Shown here piece by piece: positions 22,489-32,399 of a stretch of 64,000 nt of DNA (positions are counted from its first letter, which is position 1; the number at the start of each line of letters is the position of its first letter). This DNA comes from Mesorhizobium sp. J8 (GTDB lineage Bacteria; Pseudomonadota; Alphaproteobacteria; Rhizobiales; Rhizobiaceae): NCBI RefSeq assembly GCF_016591715.1, contig NZ_AP024109.1, positions 3,596,001 to 3,660,000 on the forward strand, given 5' to 3'. The notes below the pieces were generated by a model. The model did no database searches and was not told the DNA's origin. It was given only the letters and a program-made list of their open reading frames with translations. The position numbers and the translations under genes are program-made.

Positions 22489-22671
22489 GAGCGAACTGGC
22501 CCAAGAAGATTGGCATTGAAAGGTGTGTTTCGCAGTGCAACATTAGGCCTTGGCCCAATCTGGCACGCACCTCCTAAAATGCGATTGGCAAGTTCGCGCA
22601 TTCCGGTGATTTCGACGTGTCGTTTGCAGGAATTGCCTTGCCGGCATGAGGAAACATAAAGGAGTTTGGGA

Positions 22672-24000
22672 ATGAGCGAAGCTGCGACAAAACTGGAACC
22701 GGGCGGCAAGGCGCACGAATCGACCGCCAGGCTCGAACTCGCCGGCAAGACGCATGAATTCAAGGTGCGAAGCGGGTCGACGGGGCCTGACGTGATCGAC
22801 ATCGGCGCCCTCTACAGCACCACCGGCGCCTTCACCTACGACCCCGGCTTCACGTCGACGGCAAGCTGCGAGTCGGCGATCACCTTCATCGACGGCGATG
22901 CCGGCATCCTCTTGCATCGCGGCTATCCGATCGACCAGCTCGCCGAACATGGCGACTTCCTCGAGGTCTGCTACCTCTTGCTCTACGGCGAGCTTCCGAC
23001 CAAGGCGCAGAAGGAGGACTTCGACTATCGCGTGACGCGCCACACCATGGTGCACGAGCAGATGTCGCGCTTCTTCACCGGCTTCCGCCGCGACGCGCAC
23101 CCGATGGCCGTGATGTGCGGCGTGGTCGGCGCGCTGTCGGCCTTCTACCACGACTCGACCGACATCTCGGACCCGTATCAGCGCATGGTCGCCTCGATGC
23201 GCCTGATCGCCAAGATGCCGACGATCGCGGCGATGGCCTACAAGTACCACATCGGCCAGCCCTTCATCTATCCGAAGAACGATCTCGGCTTCGCGGCCAA
23301 CTTCCTGCACATGTGCTTCGCCGTGCCGTGCGAGGAGTACAAGATCAACCCGGTGCTGGCGCGCGCGATGGAGCGCATCTTCATCCTCCACGCCGACCAC
23401 GAGCAGAATGCCTCGACCTCGACGGTGCGCCTCGCCGGCTCATCCGGCGCCAATCCCTTCGCCTGCATCGCCGCCGGCATCGCTTGCCTGTGGGGTCCGG
23501 CGCATGGCGGCGCCAACGAAGCGGCGCTGAACATGCTGGGCGAGATCGGCCATGTCGATCACATTCCGGAGTTCATTGCCCGCGCCAAGGACAAGAACGA
23601 CCCGTTCCGGCTGATGGGCTTTGGCCATCGCGTCTACAAGAACTACGATCCGCGCGCCAAGATCATGCAGAAGACCGCGCATGAGGTGCTGGGCGAGCTC
23701 GGCATCAAGGACGATCCGCTGCTCGACATCGCGATGGAGCTCGAGAAGATCGCGCTGACCGACGAATATTTCATCGCCAAGAAGCTCTATCCGAATGTCG
23801 ATTTCTATTCCGGCATCACGCTGAAGGCGCTCGGCTTCCCCACCACCATGTTCACCGTGCTGTTCGCGGTCGCGCGAACCGTCGGTTGGATCGCCCAGTG
23901 GAAGGAAATGATCGAGGATCCGCACCAGAAGATCGGCCGCCCGCGCCAGCTCTACACCGGCGCCACGGAGCGCGATTACGTGCCGATTGCGAAACGATAG
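22672..24000 (+). CDS. gltA: Citrate synthase (type II)
   Basis: First step of the TCA cycle. 442 residues, the hexameric Gram-negative type with an N-terminal beta extension ([18 protein letters not shown]). Catalytic segments HGGANEA (His), [12 protein letters not shown] (His) and a late catalytic Asp region (NVDFYSG) are present. ATG 22672 has AAAGGAG seven bases upstream. The 183-base region before it is its control region; no clear -35/-10 pair was picked. A GGCAGTA palindrome follows the stop. Confidence 0.97.
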   Translation: MSEAATKLEPGGKAHESTARLELAGKTHEFKVRSGSTGPDVIDIGALYSTTGAFTYDPGFTSTASCESAITFIDGDAGILLHRGYPIDQLAEHGDFLEVCYLLLYGELPTKAQKEDFDYRVTRHTMVHEQMSRFFTGFRRDAHPMAVMCGVVGALSAFYHDSTDISDPYQRMVASMRLIAKMPTIAAMAYKYHIGQPFIYPKNDLGFAANFLHMCFAVPCEEYKINPVLARAMERIFILHADHEQNASTSTVRLAGSSGANPFACIAAGIACLWGPAHGGANEAALNMLGEIGHVDHIPEFIARAKDKNDPFRLMGFGHRVYKNYDPRAKIMQKTAHEVLGELGIKDDPLLDIAMELEKIALTDEYFIAKKLYPNVDFYSGITLKALGFPTTMFTVLFAVARTVGWIAQWKEMIEDPHQKIGRPRQLYTGATERDYVPIAKR

Positions 24001-24010
24001 GGAATAGTGA

Positions 24011-24070
24011 GTAGGCAATAGGCAGTAGAACGAGAGCTCGTACTGCCTACTGCCTACTGCCTACTGCCTT
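24011..24070. repeat. GGCAGTA heptamer palindrome, copy 2
   Basis: GTAGGCAATAGGCAGTA (24011-24027) pairs with TACTGCCTACTGCCTAC (24041-24057) with one mismatch; the right arm continues with two more heptamers. A small CGAG-AG-CTCG lies at the tip. It sits between convergent gltA (+) and lpxB (-), and the lpxB stop TAG (24047-24049) and its GSRQ codons are inside it. Confidence 0.85.
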
Positions 24071-25234
24071 CCTGATAGATCCCATCACCACTTCCGCGGC
24101 GATCTCGCCCGAGGGCCGTTCGGTTGCCATGCGCCGGGCGATCTCGGCAAAGCCTGCCTTTTGCCAGGCGCGCATGCCGGTGTCGGCGAACAGGGCTTCC
24201 AACTGCCGGGCGAGATTTTCCGGACGGACATACTGGTCATAAAATTCCGGAACCAGCGCGCGGTCGGAAATGAGGTTGGGCAGCAGCGCCGACCATGTCG
24301 TCACCATATGCTGCAGAAGCTGGCGCGCGATCGGGTCGAGCTTGTAGCACGACACCATCGGAACGCCGGCAAGCGCGAGCTCCAGCGACACCGTTCCAGA
24401 CGCGATCAATGCCGCATCGGCCTTGCCGAAGGCCTGCCATTTGCGCTCCGGCTCGGTGATGATTTCCGGCTTGTCGTCCCAGCTCGCGACCGAGGCCTTC
24501 ACCAGCTCGGCGACATGCGGCACCGTCGGTAGGAGCAAGCGCAGAGTATGGCCGCGTTGGCGCAGCGCCGACATCGCCTTGCCGAAGGGTTCCATCAGCC
24601 GGCGCACCTCGCCGCGGCGCGAGCCGGGCAGCACCAGCACCGTCTTGACGCGGTCGTCGGTGAGATCGCGCGGCTGGCTCTGCGCCTTGGCGGCGGCGAG
24701 CACGCCGGGATCCTGCGTCAACCGGTGGCCGACATAAGTGCCCGGCGGTCCGCCGAGACGTGCAAGCGCCTTCACCTCGAACGGCAGGATGCACAGGATA
24801 TGGTCGACATACGGCTTCATCGCCACCGCCCTGCCCGGCCGCCACGCCCACACGCTCGGGCAGACATAGTGGACGATCGGGATGGCCGGTGCTGCCGCGC
24901 GGACCTTCTTCGCGACGCGCAGCGAAAAGTCCGGACTGTCGATGGTGACGAGGCAATCGGGCCGCTCGGCCGCGATCGTCGCCGCCGTCTGGCTGATGCG
25001 GCGCATCAGCCGCGGCAGGTCGCGCAGCACCGCGCTGAAACCCATCAGCGCGATCTCGCTGCCGTCGAAGAGCGGCGTCAGCCCCAGCTGCTGAAGATGC
25101 CGGCCGCCAATGCCCACAAGCTGCACCTTGCGGCCGGTCGTGCGCTCGAGCGCCCGCACGATGTCGGCGCCCAGCAGATCGCCGGATTCCTCGCCGGCGA
25201 CGATCGCGAGCTTGAGCGGCTTGTCAGCGACCAT
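24047..25234 (-). CDS. lpxB: Lipid-A-disaccharide synthase
   Basis: Condenses UDP-diacylglucosamine with lipid X in lipid A synthesis; peripheral inner-membrane GT19 enzyme. 395 residues with AIVAGEESGDLLGADIV at the N-terminus, MGFSAVLRDLPRLM, and the donor-binding segments LLPGSRRGEVRRL and SGTVSLELALAGVPMV. ATG 25234 overlaps the lpxI stop by 11 bases and has GGAAAG upstream; ATG 25249 is possible. The protein ends in VGSRQ encoded by the GGCAGTA repeat. Confidence 0.96.
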   Translation of the reverse strand: MVADKPLKLAIVAGEESGDLLGADIVRALERTTGRKVQLVGIGGRHLQQLGLTPLFDGSEIALMGFSAVLRDLPRLMRRISQTAATIAAERPDCLVTIDSPDFSLRVAKKVRAAAPAIPIVHYVCPSVWAWRPGRAVAMKPYVDHILCILPFEVKALARLGGPPGTYVGHRLTQDPGVLAAAKAQSQPRDLTDDRVKTVLVLPGSRRGEVRRLMEPFGKAMSALRQRGHTLRLLLPTVPHVAELVKASVASWDDKPEIITEPERKWQAFGKADAALIASGTVSLELALAGVPMVSCYKLDPIARQLLQHMVTTWSALLPNLISDRALVPEFYDQYVRPENLARQLEALFADTGMRAWQKAGFAEIARRMATERPSGEIAAEVVMGSIRKAVGSRQ

Positions 25235-26141
25235 TAGCCGGCTTTCCATTGGCCTGATCCACTGCGGGCAAGCCGACGATGAACAGCCCAAGCGCGTTGG
25301 CGCGCGCGAGCGTCTCCGGGCCTTCGAGAATAAGCGAGCGGCCAGCTTCCAGCGCAATGCCGGCCAGCCCGGCGGCATGCGCCGCCTCGACCGTCTGCGG
25401 GCCGATGGAGGGGAGGTCCGCACGCAATTCCTGCCCGGGCTTGGCGCATTTGACAAGGACGCCGCGCGTCTTGCCGGCAAGCCTGCCGTGCCCGCGCAAT
25501 TCCCTTGTCCGCTCAAGCAGCGCGGCGGTGCCTTCCACCCCCTCGAGCGCTATCGCACGCCCGCCGATCGCGATCGCCGCCTGTCCGATGTCCAGCGCGC
25601 CGATGGCCTTGGCCGCCGCTCGGCCGGCCTCGATGTCACGCCAATCCGATTGCTTCGGCGCCGTGACCGTCAGCGTGCCCTCTCCGGCCGCCAGTTCCGG
25701 CACGACTTCGTGCGCACCGACGACCTTGATGCCGCGCTTCTCCAATCCACGCGTGACAACCTTCAAAAGGCCATCGTCGCCGCGCGCCAGCGCCATGACC
25801 ACGGAAGGGATTATCGCCAGCAGGCCAAGGGTCGGGCGGATCCTGGCCAGCCGTGGCCTGCGCCTGATCTCGCCGGCCAGAACCAGATGGCTGATATCCC
25901 GGCGTTTCAGCAACGGGACCAGCGAGCCGACATCTTCCAGCGCGAGCGTCGCCTGCTCGTACCTTGCAAAATCCGCCGCGCGATCGACCTCGCCTTCGGC
26001 CATGATGATGAAAGGCGGGTGTCCTTGCCGAGCAAGGCCCTCGGCCACTTCGACCGGCAAGCTGCCGCCGCCGGCGATGATGCCGACCCTGGAGCCGGGC
26101 GCAAGTACGAGCCGTGTCTCGGCGGGCTCAGCCCTCGTCAT
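25224..26141 (-). CDS. lpxI: UDP-2,3-diacylglucosamine pyrophosphatase LpxI
   Basis: Makes lipid X from UDP-2,3-diacylglucosamine; LpxI replaces LpxH in most alphaproteobacteria. 305 residues with the N-terminal VGIIAGGGSLPVEVA and the C-terminal DUF1009 catalytic core (VLVKCAKPGQELRADLPSIG, then TVEAAHAAGLAGIALEAG). ATG 26141 overlaps the lpxA stop by 14 bases and lies at the family N-terminus. Position between lpxA and lpxB supports the assignment. Confidence 0.95.
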   Translation of the reverse strand: MTRAEPAETRLVLAPGSRVGIIAGGGSLPVEVAEGLARQGHPPFIIMAEGEVDRAADFARYEQATLALEDVGSLVPLLKRRDISHLVLAGEIRRRPRLARIRPTLGLLAIIPSVVMALARGDDGLLKVVTRGLEKRGIKVVGAHEVVPELAAGEGTLTVTAPKQSDWRDIEAGRAAAKAIGALDIGQAAIAIGGRAIALEGVEGTAALLERTRELRGHGRLAGKTRGVLVKCAKPGQELRADLPSIGPQTVEAAHAAGLAGIALEAGRSLILEGPETLARANALGLFIVGLPAVDQANGKPANGR

Positions 26142-26970
26142 CGCCATCATTGTCGTCGCCGCCACCGCCCTTCAGCGGCGGCATGACATAGTGCCGCTTG
26201 CCGCCGCTGGCCAGGAAGTCGATCATCTTCATGGCGGCGGGAGACGAGGAGGCGAATTCCGCCCTGGCGAGTTCGACGTTCTCGGCGACGCTGCGGGAAC
26301 GGTCGAAAATCGACCGATAAACCTTGCGCAGCAGATAGATTTCCGAGCGCGGCATCCCGGAGCGCTTGAGCCCTATGATGTTGAGGCCGCGCAAATTGGC
26401 GCGATTGCCGGCGGCGATCGCGTAGGGAATGATATCGCCGACGACGGCCGAGCAACCGCCGATAAAGGCGTTGTCGCCGACGCGTACGAACTGGTGAAGA
26501 GCGGTCAGGCCGCCGATATAGACGTTGTCGCCGATCTCGCAATGGCCGCCGAGCGTCGCGCCATTGGCGAAGGTGGCGTTCTTGCCGACGACGCAGTCAT
26601 GGGCGATGTGGGCGTAGGCGAGGAAATTGCCGTTGTCGCCGACACTCGTCTCGCCACGGCTGGAATCGGTGCCGACATGCATCGTCACGCCTTCGCGGAT
26701 GGTGCAGTTCTCGCCGATGACGAGCGTGGTGCGCCCGCCCTTGTGCTTGGTGTTCTGCGGCGGCGCGCCGAGCGTCGCCATCGGATAGACCTTCGTCCCT
26801 GCCCCGATGGTGGTGGCGCCCATCACCGACACATGGCTGACCAGTTCGACGCGGTCGGAAAGAATTGCATCGGCGCTGACATGACAGAAGGGTCCGATGC
26901 GGACGCCTTTGCCGAGCCGGGCACCTTCTTCGACGACCGAGGAAGGATGAATGGATGTCTCGACTTTCAT
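26128..26970 (-). CDS. lpxA: UDP-N-acetylglucosamine O-acyltransferase
   Basis: First acylation of lipid A synthesis. 280 residues, a left-handed beta helix of hexapeptide repeats (IGPFCHV, VIGENCTIREGVTMH) with the catalytic His in AHIAHDCVVG and a helical C-terminal domain. ATG 26970 is chosen for the MKVETSIHPSSVV N-terminus; ATG 26976 two codons upstream is also possible. It begins 15 bases after fabZ. Confidence 0.96.
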   Translation of the reverse strand: MKVETSIHPSSVVEEGARLGKGVRIGPFCHVSADAILSDRVELVSHVSVMGATTIGAGTKVYPMATLGAPPQNTKHKGGRTTLVIGENCTIREGVTMHVGTDSSRGETSVGDNGNFLAYAHIAHDCVVGKNATFANGATLGGHCEIGDNVYIGGLTALHQFVRVGDNAFIGGCSAVVGDIIPYAIAAGNRANLRGLNIIGLKRSGMPRSEIYLLRKVYRSIFDRSRSVAENVELARAEFASSSPAAMKMIDFLASGGKRHYVMPPLKGGGGDDNDGDDEG

Positions 26971-26985
26971 GAGCATTTCAAATCG

Positions 26986-27447
26986 TCAGTCAGTGATCAT
27001 CATGGCCGAAACCTCGGCTTCGGCGGCCTTCGCGCCATCGACCATCGCCTCGCAGGCGAATTTCAGCAGATTGCCGCGCTTCTTGATCTTTTTGACGTGG
27101 ATCCTGAGTTGATCGCCCGGAACCACCGGTTTGCGGAACTTCGCATTGTCGATGGTCATGAAATAAACCAGCGACGGCTTTTCCGTATTGAGGCTGCGAA
27201 TGCAGATCGCGCCAGCGGTCTGCGCCATGGCCTCGATGATGAGCACGCCGGGCATGACCGGTTGCTGGGGAAAATGGCCTTGGAAATGCGGCTCGTTGAT
27301 GGTCACGTTCTTGATGCCGACGGCGGAATCGTCGCCGTCGATATCGACGATGCGGTCGATCAGCAGGAACGGATAGCGGTGCGGCAGGAGCTTCATGAGC
27401 CCCATGATGTCGACCGCCTCGAGTGTCGTTGCCACCATGTCAGCCAT
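26986..27447 (-). CDS. fabZ: 3-hydroxyacyl-ACP dehydratase FabZ
   Basis: Dehydrates 3-hydroxyacyl-ACP in fatty acid synthesis and competes with LpxA/LpxD for hydroxyacyl chains. 153 residues with the hot-dog fold motifs [14 protein letters not shown], catalytic His in [12 protein letters not shown] and catalytic Glu in LIIEAMAQ. It overlaps lpxD by eight bases. Confidence 0.97.
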   Translation of the reverse strand: MADMVATTLEAVDIMGLMKLLPHRYPFLLIDRIVDIDGDDSAVGIKNVTINEPHFQGHFPQQPVMPGVLIIEAMAQTAGAICIRSLNTEKPSLVYFMTIDNAKFRKPVVPGDQLRIHVKKIKKRGNLLKFACEAMVDGAKAAEAEVSAMMITD

Positions 27448-28495
27448 TTCCGTCGCCTTGCTTGCGCGTCCTGGCCATCTTGCGCAGCATCGCTATCTCG
27501 CGCATGGCTTCCGCCATGGGCTGCGCCGGGTAACCTCCCCAGACCTCGCCTGCCGGCACGTTGTTCATGAATCCACTTCTCGCAGCAAGCTTGGCTCCGG
27601 GCCCGATGGTCAGATGATCGGCGAGGCCGACACCGCCACCCATGGTGACGTTGTCGCCGACGACGACGGAACCGGAAATACCCGAAAGCCCGGCTATAAT
27701 GCAATTGCGGCCGATGCGAACATTGTGGGCGATCTGCACCAGATTGTCGATCTTGGTGCCTTGGCCGATGATGGTGTCGGACATCGCGCCGCGGTCGACG
27801 GTCGAATTGGAGCCGATCTCGACATCGTCCTGAATGATGACGCGGCCGATCTGCGGCACGCGTTCAGGCCCCTTGGCGCCGCCGACGAAGCCGAATCCAT
27901 CCTGGCCGATCCGGGCCCCGCCATGGATGATGACGCGATTGCCGACAAGCGCATATTGAATGCTGGCGCCGGGGCCGATGTAGCCGTCGCGACCGATCTG
28001 GCAGGACCGGCCGACAACGGCGTGTGGCGCAACGACCGTGCCGCTACCGATGGACACGCCGGGTCCGATCACGGCGCCGGCCTCCACGATCGCCCCCTCC
28101 TCGATATGCGCTGATGGGTCGATGAACGCATGCGCCGATATGCCGGTTTCTCCGGTCATAGGCCCCGGAGTCGCCGCTTGCGGAAATAACAGGCGCCCGA
28201 CCATCGCGAAAGCCTGTTGCGGACGCGGATGCATGAGCACGGCGATGCCCGGCGGCGCCTTGCTGGCAAAATCGGCAGGACACAGAACCGCGGCCGCCCT
28301 GAGCGATGGCATAAGCGCGAAATTGCGCTTGCCGTCGACAAAGACGAGCGCGCCGTTGCCACCCTCATTTGCTGGAGCCAGCGCCTCGATGGCAATCTCG
28401 GCCTGAGCGGAATCGAGCAGGCTGGCGCCGGTCAGATTCGCGACCTCGCCAGCCGTATACCGGCGTGAAGGCGCGAAGAACACCGGATCGGTCAT
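27440..28495 (-). CDS. lpxD: UDP-3-O-(3-hydroxyacyl)glucosamine N-acyltransferase
   Basis: Third step of lipid A synthesis. 351 residues: an N-terminal uridine-binding domain ([19 protein letters not shown]), then a hexapeptide-repeat beta helix with the catalytic His in [10 protein letters not shown], and a short C-terminal helix. ATG 28495 gives the family N-terminus; a longer in-frame extension upstream is not family-like. No strong ribosome site is visible, so the start has moderate certainty. Confidence 0.95.
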   Translation of the reverse strand: MTDPVFFAPSRRYTAGEVANLTGASLLDSAQAEIAIEALAPANEGGNGALVFVDGKRNFALMPSLRAAAVLCPADFASKAPPGIAVLMHPRPQQAFAMVGRLLFPQAATPGPMTGETGISAHAFIDPSAHIEEGAIVEAGAVIGPGVSIGSGTVVAPHAVVGRSCQIGRDGYIGPGASIQYALVGNRVIIHGGARIGQDGFGFVGGAKGPERVPQIGRVIIQDDVEIGSNSTVDRGAMSDTIIGQGTKIDNLVQIAHNVRIGRNCIIAGLSGISGSVVVGDNVTMGGGVGLADHLTIGPGAKLAARSGFMNNVPAGEVWGGYPAQPMAEAMREIAMLRKMARTRKQGDGNG

Positions 28496-28532
28496 TCCAG
28501 AAGCAATATCCAGCTGGGTCGGATCAGTCCAC

Positions 28533-28555
28533 TCCGGGCCGTCAGTCGGCCCGGA
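28533..28555 (-). terminator. Intercistronic hairpin between bamA and lpxD
   Basis: TCCGGGCC, a 7-base loop, GGCCCGGA lies 18 bases past the bamA stop. It has no T run, so it may act as an mRNA-stabilising or partial attenuating hairpin rather than a full terminator. Confidence 0.5.
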
Positions 28556-28572
28556 ACCGTCGCAACCACAAA

Positions 28573-30933
28573 TCAGAAGCGGGTCGCGATACCGAAGTTG
28601 AATTCCTGCGTTTTGTCGGTCGGCTCTTTCTTGACCGGGATCGCATAGTCGATGCGGATCGGACCGAACGGCGAAGCCCACATCAGGCCGACACCGACCG
28701 AGGCGCGCCACTTCATGCCGACTGAACCCTGATCGACATCTTCAAGCTTGTTGCCATAGAGCGTTGCAGCATCGGCAAACACAGCACCGCGCAAGCCAAA
28801 GCTTTCCGGAATGACCGGCAGCGGGAACTGGGCCTCCGCGGAGGCATTGAAATAAGTCGTGCCGCCAAGGTGATCGTCGGCGTCAGCGGCCACAGGGCCG
28901 ATGCCGCCATACTCGAAGCCGCGGATCATGCGATCATTGCTCTGGAAGAGGTCGAAGATACGCAGATCGCCATTGCCGTAACCTGCAAGGTAGCCTGCGC
29001 CGCCGGAAACCAGGCCAACGATATCAAGCTGCTCGGACAAAGTCTGGTAGACGCTTGCGCGCCCCGTAACCTTGACCCACTTGGCGTCGCCGCCCAAGCC
29101 GGCGAACTCGGTCGTACCGGTGACATAAAGGCCCTCATGCGGGTTCTTCATGTCGTCGATCGTGTTATAGACCAAACCAAGGCTGACCGACGACTTGAGC
29201 CAGGGGCTCTCTTCGACACCATCCCGAATCGCCTGGGAGATGGTGCACTTGAGCGGGTCATAGGCGCCATCGGTGGTGCAGTTGTCCGAGAGCGAGTACT
29301 TCTCTTGCGAGATATTGTACGCCAGCTGCGTCGAAATATTGTCCGTGATCGGCAGGCCGAAGCGAACGGTCGCACCGGTGGTGTCCGTATCGTAGTGATC
29401 GTATTCGCGAGTCGACTTGTAGATGTCGAAGCCCGCCGCGATGCGCCGGCCGAGGAAGTAAGGCTCGGTGAAGGAAAGAGCGAAGTCGCGCGAATGCTTG
29501 CCGCCGCCGGCTGACAGCTTGATGTACTGGCCACGGCCGAGGAAGTTGCGCTCCGTGATCGAGCCCTCGATCGAAGGTCCGGGCGTGTCGCCGCCGGTCG
29601 AATAGCCGGCACCGACCGAGAATTCGCCGGTCGACTTTTCGACCACGGTGACCACCAGCACGACCTGATCAGGGGCCGAGCCCGGAACGGTCGAAATTTC
29701 GACGGACTGGAAGTAATCAAGGTTTTCCAGCCGCTTCTTCGCGCGCTGGATGAGAACCTGGTTGAAGGCATCGCCCTCGCTGACATCGAATTCGCGACGG
29801 ATGACATAGTCGCGCGTGCGGTCGTTGCCGCGGATTTCGATGCGCTCGATATAGGCCTTGGTGCCTTGGTCGATGGTGTAGACGACCGAGATGGTGTGGT
29901 TCTCGAAATTGCGGTCGCCGCGCGGCGTCACCTGGGCGAAGGCATAGCCCGAGCCCGCGACCTTCTCGGTCAAAGCGACGATCGAATCCTCGACGTCCTT
30001 GGCGTTGTAGACGTCGCCCTTATGGGTTTCGACGACCGATTCCAGCGACTTCGAATCGACTTCGGGGATGGTGCTTTCCACGCTGACGTCGCCGAACGTG
30101 TAGCGATCGCCTTCCTGCACGGTGATGGTGACCGTGTATTTGTTGGTCGTATCGTCAAGCTCGCCGACGGCCGAGACGACCTGGAAGTCGGCATAGCCGT
30201 GATTGTAGTAGAAGCGGCGCAGCAGCTCCTGGTCGGCGCGCAGCTTGTCCTCGTCATAGACGTCGTCGCGCAGCACGAAGGACAGCCAGGACGAGCGCTT
30301 GGTGTTGATGACGTCCGACAGGCGGCGGCTGGAATAAGCGTGGTTGCCGACGAAATTGATCGCCGCGATCTGGGTGCGGCCGCCTTCAGTGATGTTGAAG
30401 ACCACGTTCACGCGGTTGTCGCCGAGATCCATGATCTGCGTCGTCACCGCGGCGTCGTCGCGGCCGATGCGCTTGTAGGCCGCCTTGACCGCCTCGACAT
30501 CGGCGTCCAGCGCCTGCTGCGAGAAGGTCGCGCGCGGCTTCAGCTGGATAGCGGCCTGGAGCGCGTTGTCCTTGAGCTTCTTGTTGCCCTGGAATAGGAC
30601 CTGGTTGACGACCTTGTATTCGGAAACCTTGACGACCAGGCTCGATCCGACCTGGTTGATCTGGACGTCCGAGAACAGCCCGGTGCCGAACAGCGCCTTG
30701 ACGGCGTCGTCGATATCGGAGCTGGAGAAAGGCTTGCCCGGCTTGATCGAGATGTAATTGCGGATCGTTTCAGCGTCGACGCGCTGGTTGCCGCTGACCT
30801 CGACCCGCGAAATGACCGCAGCCTCGGCCACGGATGTGGCGGCCAACTGCACTGCGAGCGCGCCTGGCACGACCAGAGCGGCGGACAAAGCCGCCGCGGA
30901 AGCGGCGCTCAGAAACTTGGATGCTGCCTTCAT
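28573..30933 (-). CDS. bamA: Outer membrane protein assembly factor BamA
   Basis: Core of the BAM complex that folds outer-membrane beta-barrel proteins. 786 residues: a signal peptide, five POTRA domains through about residue 430 (first near [18 protein letters not shown]), then the Omp85 beta barrel, ending in a terminal Phe (FGIATRF), the usual outer-membrane signal. ATG 30933 begins the signal peptide. It has its own upstream promoter candidate at 31003-31031 and is followed by lpxD. Confidence 0.97.
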   Translation of the reverse strand: MKAASKFLSAASAAALSAALVVPGALAVQLAATSVAEAAVISRVEVSGNQRVDAETIRNYISIKPGKPFSSSDIDDAVKALFGTGLFSDVQINQVGSSLVVKVSEYKVVNQVLFQGNKKLKDNALQAAIQLKPRATFSQQALDADVEAVKAAYKRIGRDDAAVTTQIMDLGDNRVNVVFNITEGGRTQIAAINFVGNHAYSSRRLSDVINTKRSSWLSFVLRDDVYDEDKLRADQELLRRFYYNHGYADFQVVSAVGELDDTTNKYTVTITVQEGDRYTFGDVSVESTIPEVDSKSLESVVETHKGDVYNAKDVEDSIVALTEKVAGSGYAFAQVTPRGDRNFENHTISVVYTIDQGTKAYIERIEIRGNDRTRDYVIRREFDVSEGDAFNQVLIQRAKKRLENLDYFQSVEISTVPGSAPDQVVLVVTVVEKSTGEFSVGAGYSTGGDTPGPSIEGSITERNFLGRGQYIKLSAGGGKHSRDFALSFTEPYFLGRRIAAGFDIYKSTREYDHYDTDTTGATVRFGLPITDNISTQLAYNISQEKYSLSDNCTTDGAYDPLKCTISQAIRDGVEESPWLKSSVSLGLVYNTIDDMKNPHEGLYVTGTTEFAGLGGDAKWVKVTGRASVYQTLSEQLDIVGLVSGGAGYLAGYGNGDLRIFDLFQSNDRMIRGFEYGGIGPVAADADDHLGGTTYFNASAEAQFPLPVIPESFGLRGAVFADAATLYGNKLEDVDQGSVGMKWRASVGVGLMWASPFGPIRIDYAIPVKKEPTDKTQEFNFGIATRF

Positions 30934-31002
30934 CGGGCTTTTGTACCTTTTTCTCGTAGTCCCCACGGCGAGAAAACCGGACGTGCGGTATTTTCCCTTA
31001 CC

Positions 31003-31031
31003 GTATTAACCGGATTTTCCCTACACGCAAG
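31003..31031 (-). promoter_or_regulatory. Sigma-70-type promoter of bamA
   Basis: On the minus strand CTTGCG (31031-31026), 17 bases, TAATAC (31008-31003), about 70 bases before the bamA ATG. The elements and spacing fit the rhizobial housekeeping consensus. An inverted repeat TTAACCGG (31006-31013) / CCGGTTAA (31036-31043) overlaps it. Confidence 0.6.
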
Positions 31032-31151
31032 GCTCCCGGTTAATTTGTATTTACTTAACCGTACCGCGTGGCTTTCGCGTCACGCATATCCCCACGCATG
31101 GTAAACGGCATCTCAATATGACCGGCGCTGAAGCCAAATTTCTTCATGATT

Positions 31152-32294
31152 TCAGCACCCAAACAGATCGTTCCAAAACACGAAGCCCATAAATCCAAGC
31201 ACCAGGAACAGCCCGGTCCGGTAGGCCATCTCCATCATGCGCTCCGAAACGGGCCGCCTTATGACGGCCTCCACGCCGTAGAACAACAGGTGGCCGCCGT
31301 CGAGAGGGGGAATCGGCAGGAGATTGAGAAATCCTATTCCGACTGACAGAAATGCAACAAGCTGCACCAGCCATTCGAAGCCGAGCTTGGCTGCCTGGCC
31401 CGACATCTTCGCGATCTTGATCGGACCGCCCAGCTGGCATTTGTCCTCGCGCCCGAGCGCAAAGCGCTGCAGGAACTGGCCGGTGCGTTCGATCACGTGC
31501 CCGGTTTCCTCGACCGCCGCCACCACGGCGCCCGCCGGCGTGTAGGAGATCAGGCGAGGCTGGCCGAGCTCGGCATTGTTGACCACACCGATCACCGCGA
31601 GCTTGACCTTATTGCCCAGCGCATCCTGCTGCTCCATGGGCTCCGGCGTCGCCGTAACGTCGATTTCCTTGCCGTCGCGCAGCATGGTGAAGGTGATGGC
31701 GTCGCCTGCCCTGCCCGAAACCAGCCGCTGCACATCGGCGAAGGTCTCCACCTTGGAGCCGTCGACTTTGACGAATCGGTCGCCTGGCTGGATTCCGGCT
31801 TTCTGCGCCGGGCTGCCGGCGGTGACTTCGGCCACCGTCGGCTCCAGGACCGGGCGGCCGTAGAGAGAAAACAGCACCGCGAACACCGCAATCGTCAGCA
31901 GGAAATTGAACAACGGCCCCGCCACGACGGTGGCAGCGCGCTTCCAGATCGGTTGCGCGTGAAAGGCGACCTCGCGCTCGGCTTCCGTCAGCGATTCGAG
32001 CTCTTCCGTGCTCGGCTGGCTCGATGTCGCATTCATGTCGCCGACGAACTTGACGTAGCCGCCAAGCGGAATGGCGCAAAGCTTCCAGCGCGTGCCGCGG
32101 CGGTCGTAAAACCCAAAGAGCTCTGGGCCGAAGCCGATGGAAAAAGCCTTGACGCCGATCCCGCACCAGCGGCCGATCAGATAGTGGCCCATCTCGTGGA
32201 CGAACACGACCACGGTCAGCACGAACAGAAACGGCACGAGCGTGCCAAGGACGAAGCCTTGTGTGCTGAACACCGTGTGAAAGATGTCGTTCAA
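31152..32294 (-). CDS. rseP: Site-2 RIP metalloprotease RseP (TTG start)
   Basis: An intramembrane zinc protease that releases anti-sigma factors and removes signal-peptide remnants. 380 residues: membrane segments at both ends, zinc motif HEMGH at about 34-38, one PDZ domain (GSPAQKAGIQPGDRFVKVDG), and the LDG motif in LLPIPPLDGGHL. No ATG lies in frame upstream; TTG 32294 has GAGGG seven bases before it. dxr, often found between cdsA and rseP in other bacteria, is absent here. Confidence 0.94.
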   Translation of the reverse strand: MNDIFHTVFSTQGFVLGTLVPFLFVLTVVVFVHEMGHYLIGRWCGIGVKAFSIGFGPELFGFYDRRGTRWKLCAIPLGGYVKFVGDMNATSSQPSTEELESLTEAEREVAFHAQPIWKRAATVVAGPLFNFLLTIAVFAVLFSLYGRPVLEPTVAEVTAGSPAQKAGIQPGDRFVKVDGSKVETFADVQRLVSGRAGDAITFTMLRDGKEIDVTATPEPMEQQDALGNKVKLAVIGVVNNAELGQPRLISYTPAGAVVAAVEETGHVIERTGQFLQRFALGREDKCQLGGPIKIAKMSGQAAKLGFEWLVQLVAFLSVGIGFLNLLPIPPLDGGHLLFYGVEAVIRRPVSERMMEMAYRTGLFLVLGFMGFVFWNDLFGC

Positions 32295-32399
32295 GTCATG
32301 CCCTCAAATTCGCCCGCACGCGACATTCCACCGCGACTGTGGCATCAATCCGGGCGAATCCGCGGGCGCGTGCCACTTTTCGCCTGACTGCTGCGTCGT

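Noticed and set aside
25279..27570. A 763-codon open frame on the plus strand opposite lpxI, lpxA and fabZ
   Set aside because: It is antisense to three well-supported lipid A genes; high GC and codon bias leave the opposite frame open. The translation is low-complexity with no family resemblance.
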